From: Deinococcus alpinitundrae
GTDB lineage: Bacteria > Deinococcota > Deinococci > Deinococcales > Deinococcaceae
DNA length: 25,304 nt
Reading direction: 5' to 3'
NCBI RefSeq assembly: GCF_009982895.1
Contig: NZ_WXZL01000039.1
Location: forward strand, 1 to 25,304
Positions within the stretch are counted from its first letter, which is position 1, and each line of letters starts with the position of its first letter. The notes beneath the pieces are model-generated. The model saw nothing but the letters and a program-made list of their open reading frames with translations. It did not search any database and was not told where the DNA came from. Shown piece by piece: positions 6,632 to 16,641 of this stretch. Both the position numbers and the translations under genes were made by a program.

Positions 6632-7148
6632 GGAACTCCTTGGATTGTTTTGAGTTGCAGCGGCAAACCGCTGACCAGCACAACCGCCTCGTCACTCGCG
6701 GCAGCGCAGCGTTGATTGACCCAGCCCAGGACGTCTCGGTACCGGCGGGCCAGCGCGTTGTCGGGCACGATGCCCAGACCCACCTCGTTGGACACCAGCA
6801 CGATCAGGCCGGAGTGGGCGCGGGCCACGCTCAGCAGTTCATCGGCTGCTGCCAGTATGGCCTGATCGGTCCAGTCCAAGAGCAGCATGTTGCTGACCCA
6901 GAGGCTCAGGCAGTCCAGCAAAAGGGTGGGCGTGGAGGCAGACTGCAAAGCCCGCTGCACGTCCATCGGTTCCTCTACCGTCGTCCACTGTGCCGGGCGG
7001 TCGGCCCGGTGACGCCTGATGCGCTCGGTCATCTCGGCGTCAAAGGGCTGCGCAGTAGCGAGGTAAGTCACGGCCTCGCCGGACGCGATAGCGCGGGCTT
7101 CAGCGAACGAACTCTTGCCGCTCCGTGCGCCGCCAGTCACGTACAAGA

Positions 7149-7152
<4 letters not shown>
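6616..7152 (-). CDS. cobU: Adenosylcobinamide kinase / guanylyltransferase
   Basis: CobU phosphorylates adenosylcobinamide and then transfers GMP to make AdoCbi-GDP. The protein is 178 residues from a GTG at 7152 that overlaps the cobQ stop (GTGA). The longer open frame upstream belongs to the cobQ region and is not needed. The P-loop GGARSGKS is at 7-14, the guanylylation-type His is His48 in IRRHRADRP, and the family motif SNEVGLGIVP is at 121-130. The length matches enteric CobU. It sits between cobQ and cobT. Confidence 0.95.
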
Positions 7153-8544
<1,392 letters not shown>

Positions 8545-8552
<8 letters not shown>

Positions 8553-9564
8553 GAATATCCTCCAGCACGACTCCGAGAGCCTGGATAAGCCGCGCGTTCT
8601 CCTGAGACGTGCGGGTGGACACGCGAATACGGTCTGGCAAACCGTAGCTGGCGCAGTCGCGCACCCGGAAGCCAAGTTTCAGCACCTTCGCCGCCACTGT
8701 TGCTGCATTGTCCACTTGCAGCGTCAGGTAGGGCGTGCCGTGATGCTCGACCGGGCCGAGAGGATGCAGGGCAGTGACCAAGGCGCTGGCTGCCTCCCCC
8801 ACACGCGGTAGCGTTTCACGCAAGAAATCCCCGGCTTCCGGCAAGGCCCCCAACACCGCCGCTGTTCCCGCCGGGACATGCCAGGCAGGAGCGAGGTTGT
8901 CGAGCCGGGCCACAACCTCCGGCGCAGCCAGAGCATAGGCCGGGCGTGCGCCAACCAGTCCATGGGCCTTCCCGGGAGAGAGGAGGCGGATCACGGCGGC
9001 AGTGTGCGGGAGGCTGGATGTGAGAAGAAAAGGCGCATAAGCCTCGTCCACGATCAACACCGAATGAACAGATTGACAGGCGATGGCGAGAACTTCCAAC
9101 TCCATGTTCGAAAATCGGTGTCCGGTGGGATTGTGTGGGTGGCCAACATAGACCAGCGCCGCTCCAGCCTGGACTTCATCGAGAACAGTTGCAGCTGTGG
9201 TCAAGCGCACGTTGGCCCGTTGCAACGCAGCGGCGCGGGCCAGCTCTCCAAATGGGGCGTGAACGCTGAGCAGCACGCCATCAGACGGCAAAAAGGCACG
9301 CACAATGCGGTGCAGCAGATCAGATGCGCCCACCGCCAATGCCACCTCGGTAGAAGAAACGCCGTGCCAGTTGGCCAACCGTTGCCGCACCGCGCGGTAC
9401 ATGGGGTCTGGATAATGGGCGTGATCGGCCTCCCGCAGCACCCGGAGCAGCGCCGGATTGGGGCCATAAGGATTGGCATTGACGCTGAAATCCAGTCCTG
9501 TAAAGGCTTCAGTGGCTGGCCCCCCGTGGTGGATAGGGGGCAGCAGGGGCGGCAGCTCAGGCAT
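8545..9564 (-). CDS. cobD: L-threonine-O-3-phosphate decarboxylase (PLP aminotransferase fold)
   Basis: This enzyme (CobD in Salmonella, CobC in Pseudomonas) makes (R)-1-amino-2-propanol O-2-phosphate, the arm that CbiB attaches. The protein is 339 residues from the ATG at 9564, which overlaps the cbiB TGA (ATGCCTGA). Class I/II aminotransferase features are present: [10 protein letters not shown] at 26-35, AVGASDLL at 77-84, Asn145 in GHPHNPTG, Asp173 and Tyr176 in VDEAYAPF, and the PLP Lys199 in [17 protein letters not shown]. Histidinol-phosphate aminotransferase is the close alternative. The position between cbiB and cobQ and the LDFSVNANP start favour the cobalamin role. Confidence 0.9.
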
Positions 9565-10451
9565 GGGTTTCCCAAGGCAGCAGCAAAAACAGCGTTGCCA
9601 GCGCAAAGGTGCGCTGGGCCAGGTTCAGGGCGTGGAGCAGGTCCGCCGTTTCTGCTTCGCGCCCTCCGGCATTCAGGACGTACAAGCCGCGTTTGTCCAG
9701 CCGGAGGCCCAGAGCGCCAGCAAAGGCGCTCATGGGGTGTCCAGCATTGGGGCTAGCCGTGCTGCGTCCGGTCCCGGGCCCATACGCCCACGCCGCGCCC
9801 ACCCGCGGCCAGCAAGGTACACAGGGCAGTGAGTCGGGCCGGGGCCAGATTCAAGACGTCGTCGGCGTGGGCGGCCAGCTTTCCGGCATGTTCCAGTTGA
9901 GGGGTGCGGTAGCCCCACATCGCATCAGCAGTGTTGGCGTAGCGGTAGAGCGCAGCACCCGGCAACCCGCCCACCCGGAACCACAGGAGCGGCGCAACCA
10001 CACTGTCTGACAGGTTCTCCGCCAGACTTTCAATGGCTGCGCCCGCCACCTCTGAGGCCGTCAACTCGGATGTTTCGCGGCTCACCAGATGCCACGCCAG
10101 CCGCCGGCGCGCTTCCGGCAGATCATCCGTAGCCAGCGCCATGTGCACCTCGCGGACCGCTGCGAACAGCGCATGCCGCGCCAGCAACGGCTTGAGCAGG
10201 ATGCCCTGCGTGAGCCAGCCGCCGGGCAAGTGCCGTGCCAGTGCGCCCGCCGCCGCCGAAGTGCCCGCGCCCAGCGCCCACCACGTCCCTCCCTCACGGC
10301 GTTGCTCAGAGGGCGTGTCAGTCCACCAGCGTTTCCGGGCGAACTTGAGATAATTCCCCATCCACACCACCGGGTGCAGCGGTATTGGAGGTTCGCCCAG
10401 TCCGTCCAGGGCGAGGGCCAACAGCACCGAACACACCGGGCCGCAATTCAT
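9557..10451 (-). pseudogene. cbiB: Adenosylcobinamide-phosphate synthase CbiB, frameshifted
   Basis: CbiB is an integral membrane protein that joins adenosylcobyric acid to aminopropanol phosphate. The first frame runs from the ATG at 10451 to a TAG at 9753 (232 residues). It contains the family core: [19 protein letters not shown] (15-33), [22 protein letters not shown] [16 protein letters not shown], and [12 protein letters not shown]. The missing C-terminus continues one base out of phase from about 9802 to a TGA at 9557 and includes the conserved [20 protein letters not shown]. The two frames together give a normal-length CbiB of about 298 residues. The shift lies within about 9760-9810, in a GC-rich patch, and equals one extra base. 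It may be a true mutation, a strain variant or a sequence error. The spacing to both neighbours is otherwise normal. Confidence 0.9.
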
Positions 10452-10453
10452 CT

Positions 10454-11064
<611 letters not shown>

Positions 11065-11068
<4 letters not shown>

Positions 11069-11931
11069 TTAAGCGCCTCTGGATGGATGTATTTGATCAG
11101 CGCACGCAGGGCAGCAGGAAGGCGCGGGCCAGGGCGGGAGAGGGCGTCGTCTTCTTCGGGGGTAGGCTTGAATATCCTGCCACCCTGCACAGCTCTCAGC
11201 TCTGCCCAGCCGGAACGCTTGGCGGCGTCCGCCGTGAGCCCCACCATCACCTGCGGGTTGGCCTTGACGATCAGTTCGGGGGACAGCTTGGGGAAATCGC
11301 CCAGCACGGCAGGAACGATGGTTTCTCCACCCGCCCGTTTGATCAGCGCGCCGATAAAGGAGTTGGGGCCGACGCTGTACGGCGTGGGGTCGATCTCGTA
11401 ATAGGTGCTGACTTTGGGCAGCCGCGCCACGCTGGCCTGAAGGGTGTTCAGTTCGGCCCTCATCCTGGTGATCAAATTCAGCGACCCCGCCTCGTGATTG
11501 GTCATCTTGCCCAGCACGGCGATCTTCTCGAAGACCTCGTTGTAGGTCTGCGCGGTGCCGCCGTAGACGGTTAAGCCCGCCGCCGCCAGTTTCTCGGTCA
11601 GGCGTGAACCTGAGGACTCGTCGGCCAGCACCAGATCGGGCTTGAGAGCGACAATGGCTTCCAGATTAGGTTGGTAGCCGCTGCCGACCTTGGGCAACAT
11701 GTCGGTCATGGCTTTGGGATAGTTACTGTACACGTCAACGGCGACGAGCTGATTCCCCGCACCGATGGCGATCAGCGTCTCGGTGTGGCTGGGCAACATG
11801 GCGATGATCCGCCTCGGCTCGCTCTTGAGAGTGACCTGGCGTCCCAGATCATCCGTCACAGTGAGCGGGTAAGAGGTGGCGGCAGCGTTGGACAGCAGGG
11901 CAAGGGTGGACAGAACAAAAAACGGGCGCAT
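11065..11931 (-). CDS. Periplasmic corrinoid/metal-chelate binding protein, BtuF-like
   Basis: The 288-residue protein belongs to the class III periplasmic binding proteins (BtuF/FhuD/TroA-like). The ATG at 11931 has GGAG upstream. The first ~18 residues ([18 protein letters not shown]) form a signal peptide with no lipobox Cys. The N-lobe carries [20 protein letters not shown] and [21 protein letters not shown], and the backbone helix segment is [22 protein letters not shown]12 riboswitch lies directly upstream and cobalamin genes follow, so a corrinoid ligand is the best guess; haem or siderophore ligands cannot be excluded. No permease or ATPase partner (btuC, btuD) is in the window. Confidence 0.85.
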
Positions 11932-11978
11932 GAAGAACTCCGGCTTGCGTAACTTCGGCAGCGGAAGCGGGCAACGCA

Positions 11979-12017
11979 GAAAAGAAAAAGCCCGCTCCAG
12001 CCGGGGGCCAGAGCGGG
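11979..12017 (-). terminator. Intrinsic terminator between the riboswitch and the btuF-like gene
   Basis: The reverse strand reads CCCGCTC, a 13-base loop, GAGCGGG, C and then TTTTTCTTTT. The 7-base GC-rich stem plus T-tract is a strong Rho-independent terminator. It lies about 50 bases before the start of the btuF-like gene and downstream of the B12 aptamer, so the riboswitch probably controls read-through at this point. Confidence 0.8.
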
Positions 12018-12112
12018 AACACACGCGGGCAAGCCACGTGGGAACGGAGCACTCAGAATGCAGCCCTCTGACGACGAGAGGTGCTGACCCTGCACGGTTG
12101 ATCCACGCGGGT

Positions 12113-12225
12113 CAGCGTCCCTGAGAGGCATTCGGGCTTCGCCGCATTGAGCGGCATACCGTTGCGCGACAGCGCCGGAATCTCACCGGACTTCCCCTTC
12201 TTCAGGTACCTGCAGCCTAGCAGAC
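12113..12225 (-). promoter_or_regulatory. Cobalamin riboswitch upstream of the btuF-cobO-cbiB-cobD-cobQ-cobU-cobT genes
   Basis: On the reverse strand the aptamer core is clear: GGGGAAGTCCGGTGAGATTC, then CGGCGCTGTCGCGCAACGGT, a small hairpin GCCGC-TCAAT-GCGGC, and the 3' element GAAGCCCGAATGCCTC. These match the conserved GGGAA...GGTG...AATCC...GCTG...CGCAACGGT...AGCC.GAA..CCT order of B12 riboswitches. The compact peripheral part suggests a small subtype. A long stem GCTGACCC/GGGTCAGC follows (about 12072-12116), then the terminator. High cobalamin would be expected to shut off the seven downstream genes. Confidence 0.9.
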
Positions 12226-12263
12226 GTGAGGATCGTAAACACCACGCCGCTCTCAGGCGGCCC

Positions 12264-12836
12264 TTAACCGTGTGGCAGGCGAAGTTCGCGCAGCCACCAT
12301 TGGCCCTGGGCCCGTTTGAGCACCACCACCCCACCCAGCGCAACTTCAGCGGCCCGCAGCCCCACGCACAGGCGCAACGCGGCCAGCAGGGGTCCGGCAT
12401 GCGTGAAAGCGACCACTTCGCCTTCACCTGGAAGCGCAGCCAGCCAGTTTTGAATCCGAGCATGGAACTGTCGTCCCGTCTCACCCTCAGGAGGTCCAGT
12501 CTCGCCCTCAGGGTGCCCCAGCGCCTCGATCCACTCGCGGGGCCGCGCTCCAAAACGGGCTTCCAGCTCTGCCCAGGTGTGCCCGGCCATCAGGCCGAAA
12601 TCCGCCTCGGTAAGAGCTGCAACGGTGAACGTGTGCGGGAATCCGGCCAGCTTGGCGGTCTCCCGCGCGCGCAGCTTGGGAGAAGTGTAGGCTGCGGCTT
12701 GGAGGGGCAGTCTCAACCTGCCCGCCACCTCGCGGCCTTCCGGCGACAGCGGCGCGTCCTCTTCCAGAAGGGGGTAGCGGCGCTCGGCATTCGGCAGGGT
12801 TGGTGCGTGACGGACCAGATACAGCGTCAAGGTCAC
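12264..12836 (-). CDS. cobC: Histidine phosphatase, probable alpha-ribazole phosphatase
   Basis: CobC removes the phosphate from alpha-ribazole 5'-phosphate or from adenosylcobalamin phosphate in the last steps of B12 assembly. The protein is 190 residues from a GTG at 12836 that overlaps the cobS stop (GTGA). The phosphoglycerate-mutase-like motif is [10 protein letters not shown], with phosphohistidine His10, and the second catalytic His lies in [14 protein letters not shown]. Other histidine phosphatases look alike; the coupling to cobS supports the assignment. It ends just before the riboswitch, so cobS-cobC form a unit separate from the genes that follow. Confidence 0.88.
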   Translation of the reverse strand: MTLTLYLVRHAPTLPNAERRYPLLEEDAPLSPEGREVAGRLRLPLQAAAYTSPKLRARETAKLAGFPHTFTVAALTEADFGLMAGHTWAELEARFGARPREWIEALGHPEGETGPPEGETGRQFHARIQNWLAALPGEGEVVAFTHAGPLLAALRLCVGLRAAEVALGGVVVLKRAQGQWWLRELRLPHG

Positions 12837-13609
12837 CCTCTGCCCCAGGCGTAGACACACAGTGCGGCCAGTTCGGCCGCGACCACGATCATCCCGTAGA
12901 TGTCCCCGCTGAGGCCGCCGCCCAGCCGCCGGGCGCCGAACGCAGCCACCAGAAAACAAGCTGCCAGCGCCGTTAGCCACGCGGTCCATGCTCCTGGCAG
13001 CAGCAGTGTAGGCGCGGCGAGCAGCAAGGCCGCTGCCCAGCGGCCCTCACGGGCGCGGGCGCCCAGCGATTCCGGGCGGGCTGCCGGATACCGGTTCATG
13101 GGCAAAAGGAGAAGCGTGCGGGCCGACACGGCAGCGACGAGCGGCGCGTACCACGGCAGCGGTGCGGCCAGCAGACTCCATAGCGTGAGCAGCGCCATCA
13201 CGCCCACTGCCAATCCAAAGGCGCCCACATGCACGTCTCTCAAGATCTCCAGGCGCTGGGCCGGACTTTTCATGGCAAACAGGGCATCGGCGCTGTCCAC
13301 CAGCCCGTCAAAGTGCAACATACCGGTCGTCGCCAGCCATATCCCCACCGCCAGGGCGGCCACCACACCGCTGGGCAGAGGCAGATCCATCCACAGGAGC
13401 AAGGAAACCAGTCCGCCCACCACGTAGCCGGCCAGCGGATAGTAGGCGCTAGCCCGCGCAAAATCGCCGTCCTTGACGTCATAGAAGTGTGGCAGCGGCA
13501 GAACGGTCAAGAAGGTCAAGGCCAGATGGGCGGCGCGCAGTTGAGACGACAGAAGATGCCGGCTTATACCGCGCACTGTCTCGTCCCTTGCAAGAAAAAG
13601 AGGAACCAC
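12833..13609 (-). CDS. cobS: Adenosylcobinamide-GDP ribazoletransferase (cobalamin synthase)
   Basis: CobS is a polytopic membrane enzyme that joins AdoCbi-GDP with alpha-ribazole. The protein has 258 residues, close to the family norm of ~250. The signature [16 protein letters not shown] lies at about 96-111 with Asp101, Asp105 and Asp108. FLTVLPLP near the N-terminus, GGLSGDIYG near the C-terminus, and several alanine/leucine-rich helices are typical. The ATG at 13609 lacks a good ribosome-binding site; a GTG 11 codons further in, after AAGGGACGAGACA, is a plausible alternative. It is the first gene of the cluster, preceded by a ~300-base leader. Confidence 0.93.
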   Translation of the reverse strand: MVPLFLARDETVRGISRHLLSSQLRAAHLALTFLTVLPLPHFYDVKDGDFARASAYYPLAGYVVGGLVSLLLWMDLPLPSGVVAALAVGIWLATTGMLHFDGLVDSADALFAMKSPAQRLEILRDVHVGAFGLAVGVMALLTLWSLLAAPLPWYAPLVAAVSARTLLLLPMNRYPAARPESLGARAREGRWAAALLLAAPTLLLPGAWTAWLTALAACFLVAAFGARRLGGGLSGDIYGMIVVAAELAALCVYAWGRG

Positions 13610-13631
13610 ATCGTACTAAAGGTACCGTTTC

Positions 13632-13705
13632 CAGTTCTGACCGATGCCTATCAGCAGGGTTCTGGCAAATTGTTGCTGGCCGGCGCGGTATCGGTCACGT
13701 TACCT
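13632..13705 (-). promoter_or_regulatory. Inverted repeat TGACCGAT/ATCGGTCA in the cobS leader
   Basis: On the reverse strand TGACCGAT and ATCGGTCA lie about 40 bases apart, each flanked by CC or GG after one base, which could form a long-range stem close to the cobS start. It could serve as the expression platform of the upstream element or mask the translation start. No T-tract follows. Confidence 0.4.
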
Positions 13706-13715
13706 ACCCCGTAGG

Positions 13716-13880
13716 CGGTCCACTTGTCTTCCCGGCTGTTCAGACGGTGCTGCGTGGCCGCTGCCCGGTTCCGCTGCGAAGATGGCGCGGGCCGCTCTTC
13801 CCAGATTTATCCTGCCAGCGCAGGGGGGCGTTATTCGGGTTCTGGGCTGCTCGCGGGATTCATATCCCGTGAGCGCTCAC
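13716..13880 (-). promoter_or_regulatory. Structured leader of cobS; possible divergent cobalamin riboswitch
   Basis: The reverse strand shows, in order, GAATCCCGCGAGCAGCCCAG then AACCCGAAT, next GCTGGCAGGATAAATCTGGG then AAG, and last CAGCCGGGAAGAC followed by CCGCC. These resemble, in the right order, the aptamer core (AATCC..GC.G.CCCGCAAC.GTAA), the GGATGGGAAG element and the 3' AGTCAGAAGACCTGCC element of B12 riboswitches. The GGTG part of the core is missing, so this is a candidate only. Confidence 0.35.
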
Positions 13881-13926
13881 AGTTCGCTTGGACGTGATTC
13901 GGCAAAGGACTAGCCACTCGTGAGTC
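13881..13926. other. Spacer between the cobS leader and IS6 debris
   Basis: Nothing definite is seen. The promoter of cobS is expected here or just inside the IS6 remnant, but no convincing -35/-10 pair was found. Confidence 0.3.
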
Positions 13927-14077
13927 GGTTCTGACAAGTTAAACGCGATAGGCTAAGCGCCTGTGACTGACCGCAAGCCTTAGCAACACCGGTTTCCTCT
14001 GAGCATCATCCAGTACGCTCTCTGGCTCTATCACCGATTCTCCTTGAGCCAACGTGATGTCCAGGAGCTTCTCCAGG
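13927..14077 (+). pseudogene. IS6-family element, left end and transposase N-terminus, with stop codon
   Basis: GGTTCTGACAAGTTAAACGC at 13927 looks like an IS6 terminal repeat. From a GTG at 13963 the frame reads VTDRKP, a TAG, then QHRFPLSIIQYALWLYHRFS and LSQRDVQELLQ. This aligns with the start of the intact IS6 transposase (YRFPLAVIGYAVWLYHRFTLSDRDVEELLL). The similarity breaks off at 14078, where another IS6-type end begins. It is inactive. Confidence 0.75.
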
Positions 14078-14185
14078 GGTTGTGTTGCCAACCGGATCGG
14101 GGGAGGGTGACCGTCCGTGATCGACGCCAAACCTTACCGCCACCGCTTTCCGATGGCTACCATCCAGCACACCCAGAAAGCTGTA
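14078..14185 (+). pseudogene. Second IS6-family remnant nested in the first
   Basis: GGTTGTGTTGCCAACCGG at 14078 resembles the IS6-type ends at 3102 and 5240. About 40 bases on, a GTG at 14117 starts VIDAKPYRHRFPMATIQHT, again an IS6 transposase opening. The frame then departs from the family. Its position directly inside the truncated first copy suggests insertion into it. Confidence 0.65.
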
Positions 14186-14217
14186 TCACCGCTTCTCACC
14201 AACAACTTGCCAGAGCC
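14186..14217 (-). mobile_element. Third IS6-type end, solo
   Basis: The reverse strand from 14217 reads GGCTCTGGCAAGTTGTTGGT. It shares TGGCAAGTTGTTG with both ends of the IS6 element at 16565-17375. It lies only 38 bases before the beta-galactosidase start, so it may have displaced that gene's promoter. Confidence 0.6.
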
Positions 14218-14255
14218 TTTCCCACCTTGTTCTACAGCGCTTCCCTGGAGACTGC

Positions 14256-16310
14256 ATGACGACTCGACTTCCGACGTTCACGAAAATGCCGTATGGCGGC
14301 GACTGGAACCCGGAGCAGTGGGAGCGGCCCGTCTGGGATGAGGACGTCTCCCTGTTCGAGCAGGCTGGCATCGACCTGCTTAGCGTGAACATCTTCGCCT
14401 GGACCACCCTGCAACCCGGCGAGGACACCTACGACTTCACGCGCCTGGATGACGTGCTCGGGCTACTGGAGTCGCATGGAATGCGCGCCTGCCTGGGGAC
14501 GGGTACGGCCGCCGTTCCCGCGTGGATGGCGACCAGATTCCCGGACGTGATGCGAGTGGACGAGCAGGGCCGTCTGCACCGCTTCGGGGGACGGCACAAC
14601 GCTTGCCCGAACAGCCCGACGTACCGGCGATTTGCGCCGGCTCTGGCCGGGAAGCTCGCACGGCGGTACGGGGGTCGGGACGTAGTGGCGCTGTGGCACG
14701 TGTCGAACGAGTTCGGCGGCGCGTGTTACTGCCCGCGCTGCGAGGCGGCCTTCCGCTTGTGGTTGCGTGAACGGTACAGCACCCTGGATGCCCTGAACCA
14801 TGCCTGGAACGCCGCGTTCTGGAGCCAGACCATCACTGCGTGGGAGGAGATCGTCGCGCCGAATGAGCTGAATGTACAGCGCGGCCAGCGCACGACCGCT
14901 CTGCAGGGCCTGACCCTGGACTACCAGCGCTTTATGTCCGACGCTCTTCTGGGCGCGTACCGGCTGGAAGCAGACGCCATCCGCGCGGAGATTCCGACCG
15001 CAGCCGTCACCACGAACCTGATGGGCACGTACCGCCCGCTGGACTACCGTGCGTGGGCGCCGTATCTGGATGTGGTTGCGTGGGATTCCTACCCGAGTCC
15101 CTCTGACGCGCCAGCCACCACCGCGCTGCGGCACACCCTGATGCGGAGCCTGAAAGCGGGCCAGCCGTTCATGCTGATGGAACAGACGCCCAGCCAGCAA
15201 AACTGGCAGGCCTACAACGCCCTGAAACGGCCCGGCGTGATGCGGCTGCAGTCATGGCAGGCAGTGGCACATGGTGCGGACGCAGTGATGTTCTTCCAGA
15301 TGCGCCGTTCACCAGGCGCGTGCGAAAAATTCCACGGCGCGGTCATCGAACACCACGGCCGCACCGACACCCGCGTTTTCCGCGAGGTCGCGCAGCTCGG
15401 CGCGGAACTCAGAAGAATCGGGAACGTGACGCTGGGTTCGCGCGTGCCGGCGCGGGTAGCCGTGTGGTTCGACTGGCCCGCGTGGTGGGCAGTGGAGAAC
15501 TCCAGCGGACCCACAGCGGCGCTGGAGTACCTGAACGAGGTCACGGCCCTCTACACGGCGTTTCATGCGCAGGGCTACGCCGTGGATCTGGTTGGTCCGG
15601 ATGATGACCTGGGCCGGTACAAAGTGATGGCGTCCACGCTGCTGTACCTGCTCCCAGTGGGCGCGGCCGAGAAGATCACGGCGTTCGTGGAGGGAGGCGG
15701 CATCTTCTTGGGCGGGCTAATGACGGGTGTGGCCGACGAATCTGACCGAGTCTTTCCTGGCGGTCCACCGGGGCCACTGCGGGAGCTGCTGGGCGTGTGG
15801 GTCGAGGAGGTCGATGCGCTGCCGCCCGGCCACGCCAACGAGGTGATCTTGCAGGGAAAGCTGGACGGAACCTTCGCGTGTACGCTGCTCTTCGAGCAGT
15901 TGCGCGTCGAGGATGCTGAGTTGTTGGGCACCTACGGGCAGGACTTCTATGCAGGGTCGCCGGTGCTCACACGCCGCTGGGCAGGGAAGGGGCAGGCGTG
16001 GAAGCTCGGCACCAGCCTGGACGCGGCAGGTCTGCGGGTGCTGGTCCGGTTCCTCTGTGACGAGGCGGGCGTACAACCGCTGGTGCCGGACCTCCCAGAC
16101 GGCCTGGAGGTCACGCGCCGCGAGGGTGACGGCGGGTGCTTCCTGTTCCTGCTGAACCATACGGCGCAGAAGTGTCAGGTAACCGTGCCGGGTTTAAGCG
16201 GGACCGACCTGCTCAGCGGCGAACCCATAGATCAGACAGTCATGCTGCCACCACGCGGCGTACGGTTGGTGCATGAGGATCAGTTGGAGAAGGAGCCTGA
16301 AAGATACTGA
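14256..16310 (+). CDS. Beta-galactosidase, glycoside hydrolase family 42
   Basis: The 684-residue protein hydrolyses beta-D-galactosides with retention. It starts at an ATG 6 bases after GGAG. The opening KMPYGGDWNPEQW is a GH42 hallmark. The acid/base is Glu152 in HVSNEFGG and the nucleophile is Glu309 in FMLMEQTPS. Cys117, Cys157, Cys159 and Cys162 (CYCPRC) match the zinc-binding cluster of Thermus-type GH42 enzymes. A trimerisation domain follows (about 390-600, including EVTALYTAFHAQGYAVDLV) and then a small C-terminal beta domain. No signal peptide is seen, so it is cytoplasmic. No sugar transporter or regulator lies beside it, and IS6 debris abuts both sides. Confidence 0.96.
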   Translation: MTTRLPTFTKMPYGGDWNPEQWERPVWDEDVSLFEQAGIDLLSVNIFAWTTLQPGEDTYDFTRLDDVLGLLESHGMRACLGTGTAAVPAWMATRFPDVMRVDEQGRLHRFGGRHNACPNSPTYRRFAPALAGKLARRYGGRDVVALWHVSNEFGGACYCPRCEAAFRLWLRERYSTLDALNHAWNAAFWSQTITAWEEIVAPNELNVQRGQRTTALQGLTLDYQRFMSDALLGAYRLEADAIRAEIPTAAVTTNLMGTYRPLDYRAWAPYLDVVAWDSYPSPSDAPATTALRHTLMRSLKAGQPFMLMEQTPSQQNWQAYNALKRPGVMRLQSWQAVAHGADAVMFFQMRRSPGACEKFHGAVIEHHGRTDTRVFREVAQLGAELRRIGNVTLGSRVPARVAVWFDWPAWWAVENSSGPTAALEYLNEVTALYTAFHAQGYAVDLVGPDDDLGRYKVMASTLLYLLPVGAAEKITAFVEGGGIFLGGLMTGVADESDRVFPGGPPGPLRELLGVWVEEVDALPPGHANEVILQGKLDGTFACTLLFEQLRVEDAELLGTYGQDFYAGSPVLTRRWAGKGQAWKLGTSLDAAGLRVLVRFLCDEAGVQPLVPDLPDGLEVTRREGDGGCFLFLLNHTAQKCQVTVPGLSGTDLLSGEPIDQTVMLPPRGVRLVHEDQLEKEPERY

Positions 16311-16511
16311 TGGCGGCGAGCTGATCCTACTGAAAATCAAGCCTGTATCCTCAGCCAGCGACGGTGAGGTGTTACAAGCAACAGCAGGTGGGATTGAGTA
16401 GCGTCGAACCGCCTTTCCGCGTAAGCCCGAGTAGCGCCCCCCGGGGAAGCCTCCTGATGGGGAGGGGGGCTGGGCCGCGCCCCCTTGACCCCTTGTTCGT
16501 ACCATCAGGAT
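16311..16511. other. Intergenic region after the beta-galactosidase with GC-rich hairpin
   Basis: No gene is seen. GCCCCCC (16436-16442) can pair with GGGGGGC (16464-16470), and GGGC-CGC-GCCC follows. This could end the beta-galactosidase transcript, although there is no T-tract. Confidence 0.4.
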
Positions 16512-16564
16512 ATGAGCGCCTTTGACCACCACCACGAAGACCTGCCTGATCCCAACGTGCTGGT
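16512..16564 (+). pseudogene. Start of an unknown gene cut by an IS6 element
   Basis: An ATG at 16512 opens MSAFDHHHEDLPDPNVLVV and then runs into the IS6 left end at 16565. The acidic, His-rich start looks like real coding sequence. No continuation was recognised just beyond the far IS end at 17375. The family is unknown. Confidence 0.35.
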
Positions 16565-16612
16565 GGTTGTGGCAAGTTGTTGTTTCCTCAGCATCCGAAG
16601 AGCCTCAGCATC

Positions 16613-16641
16613 GCAGGTGGCCTGAGGTTCAGGCCACCTGC
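16613..16641. repeat. 13-base hairpin over the IS6 transposase stop codon
   Basis: GCAGGTGGCCTGA-GGT-TCAGGCCACCTGC is perfect, and the transposase TGA lies in its arm. The inner 19 bases recur at 5277-5311 in a diverged IS6 copy. Confidence 0.8.

Noticed and set aside
16436..16482. GC-rich hairpin taken as a firm terminator of the beta-galactosidase gene
   Set aside because: No T-tract follows on either strand and the pairing is partly ambiguous, so it is only mentioned in the intergenic entry.
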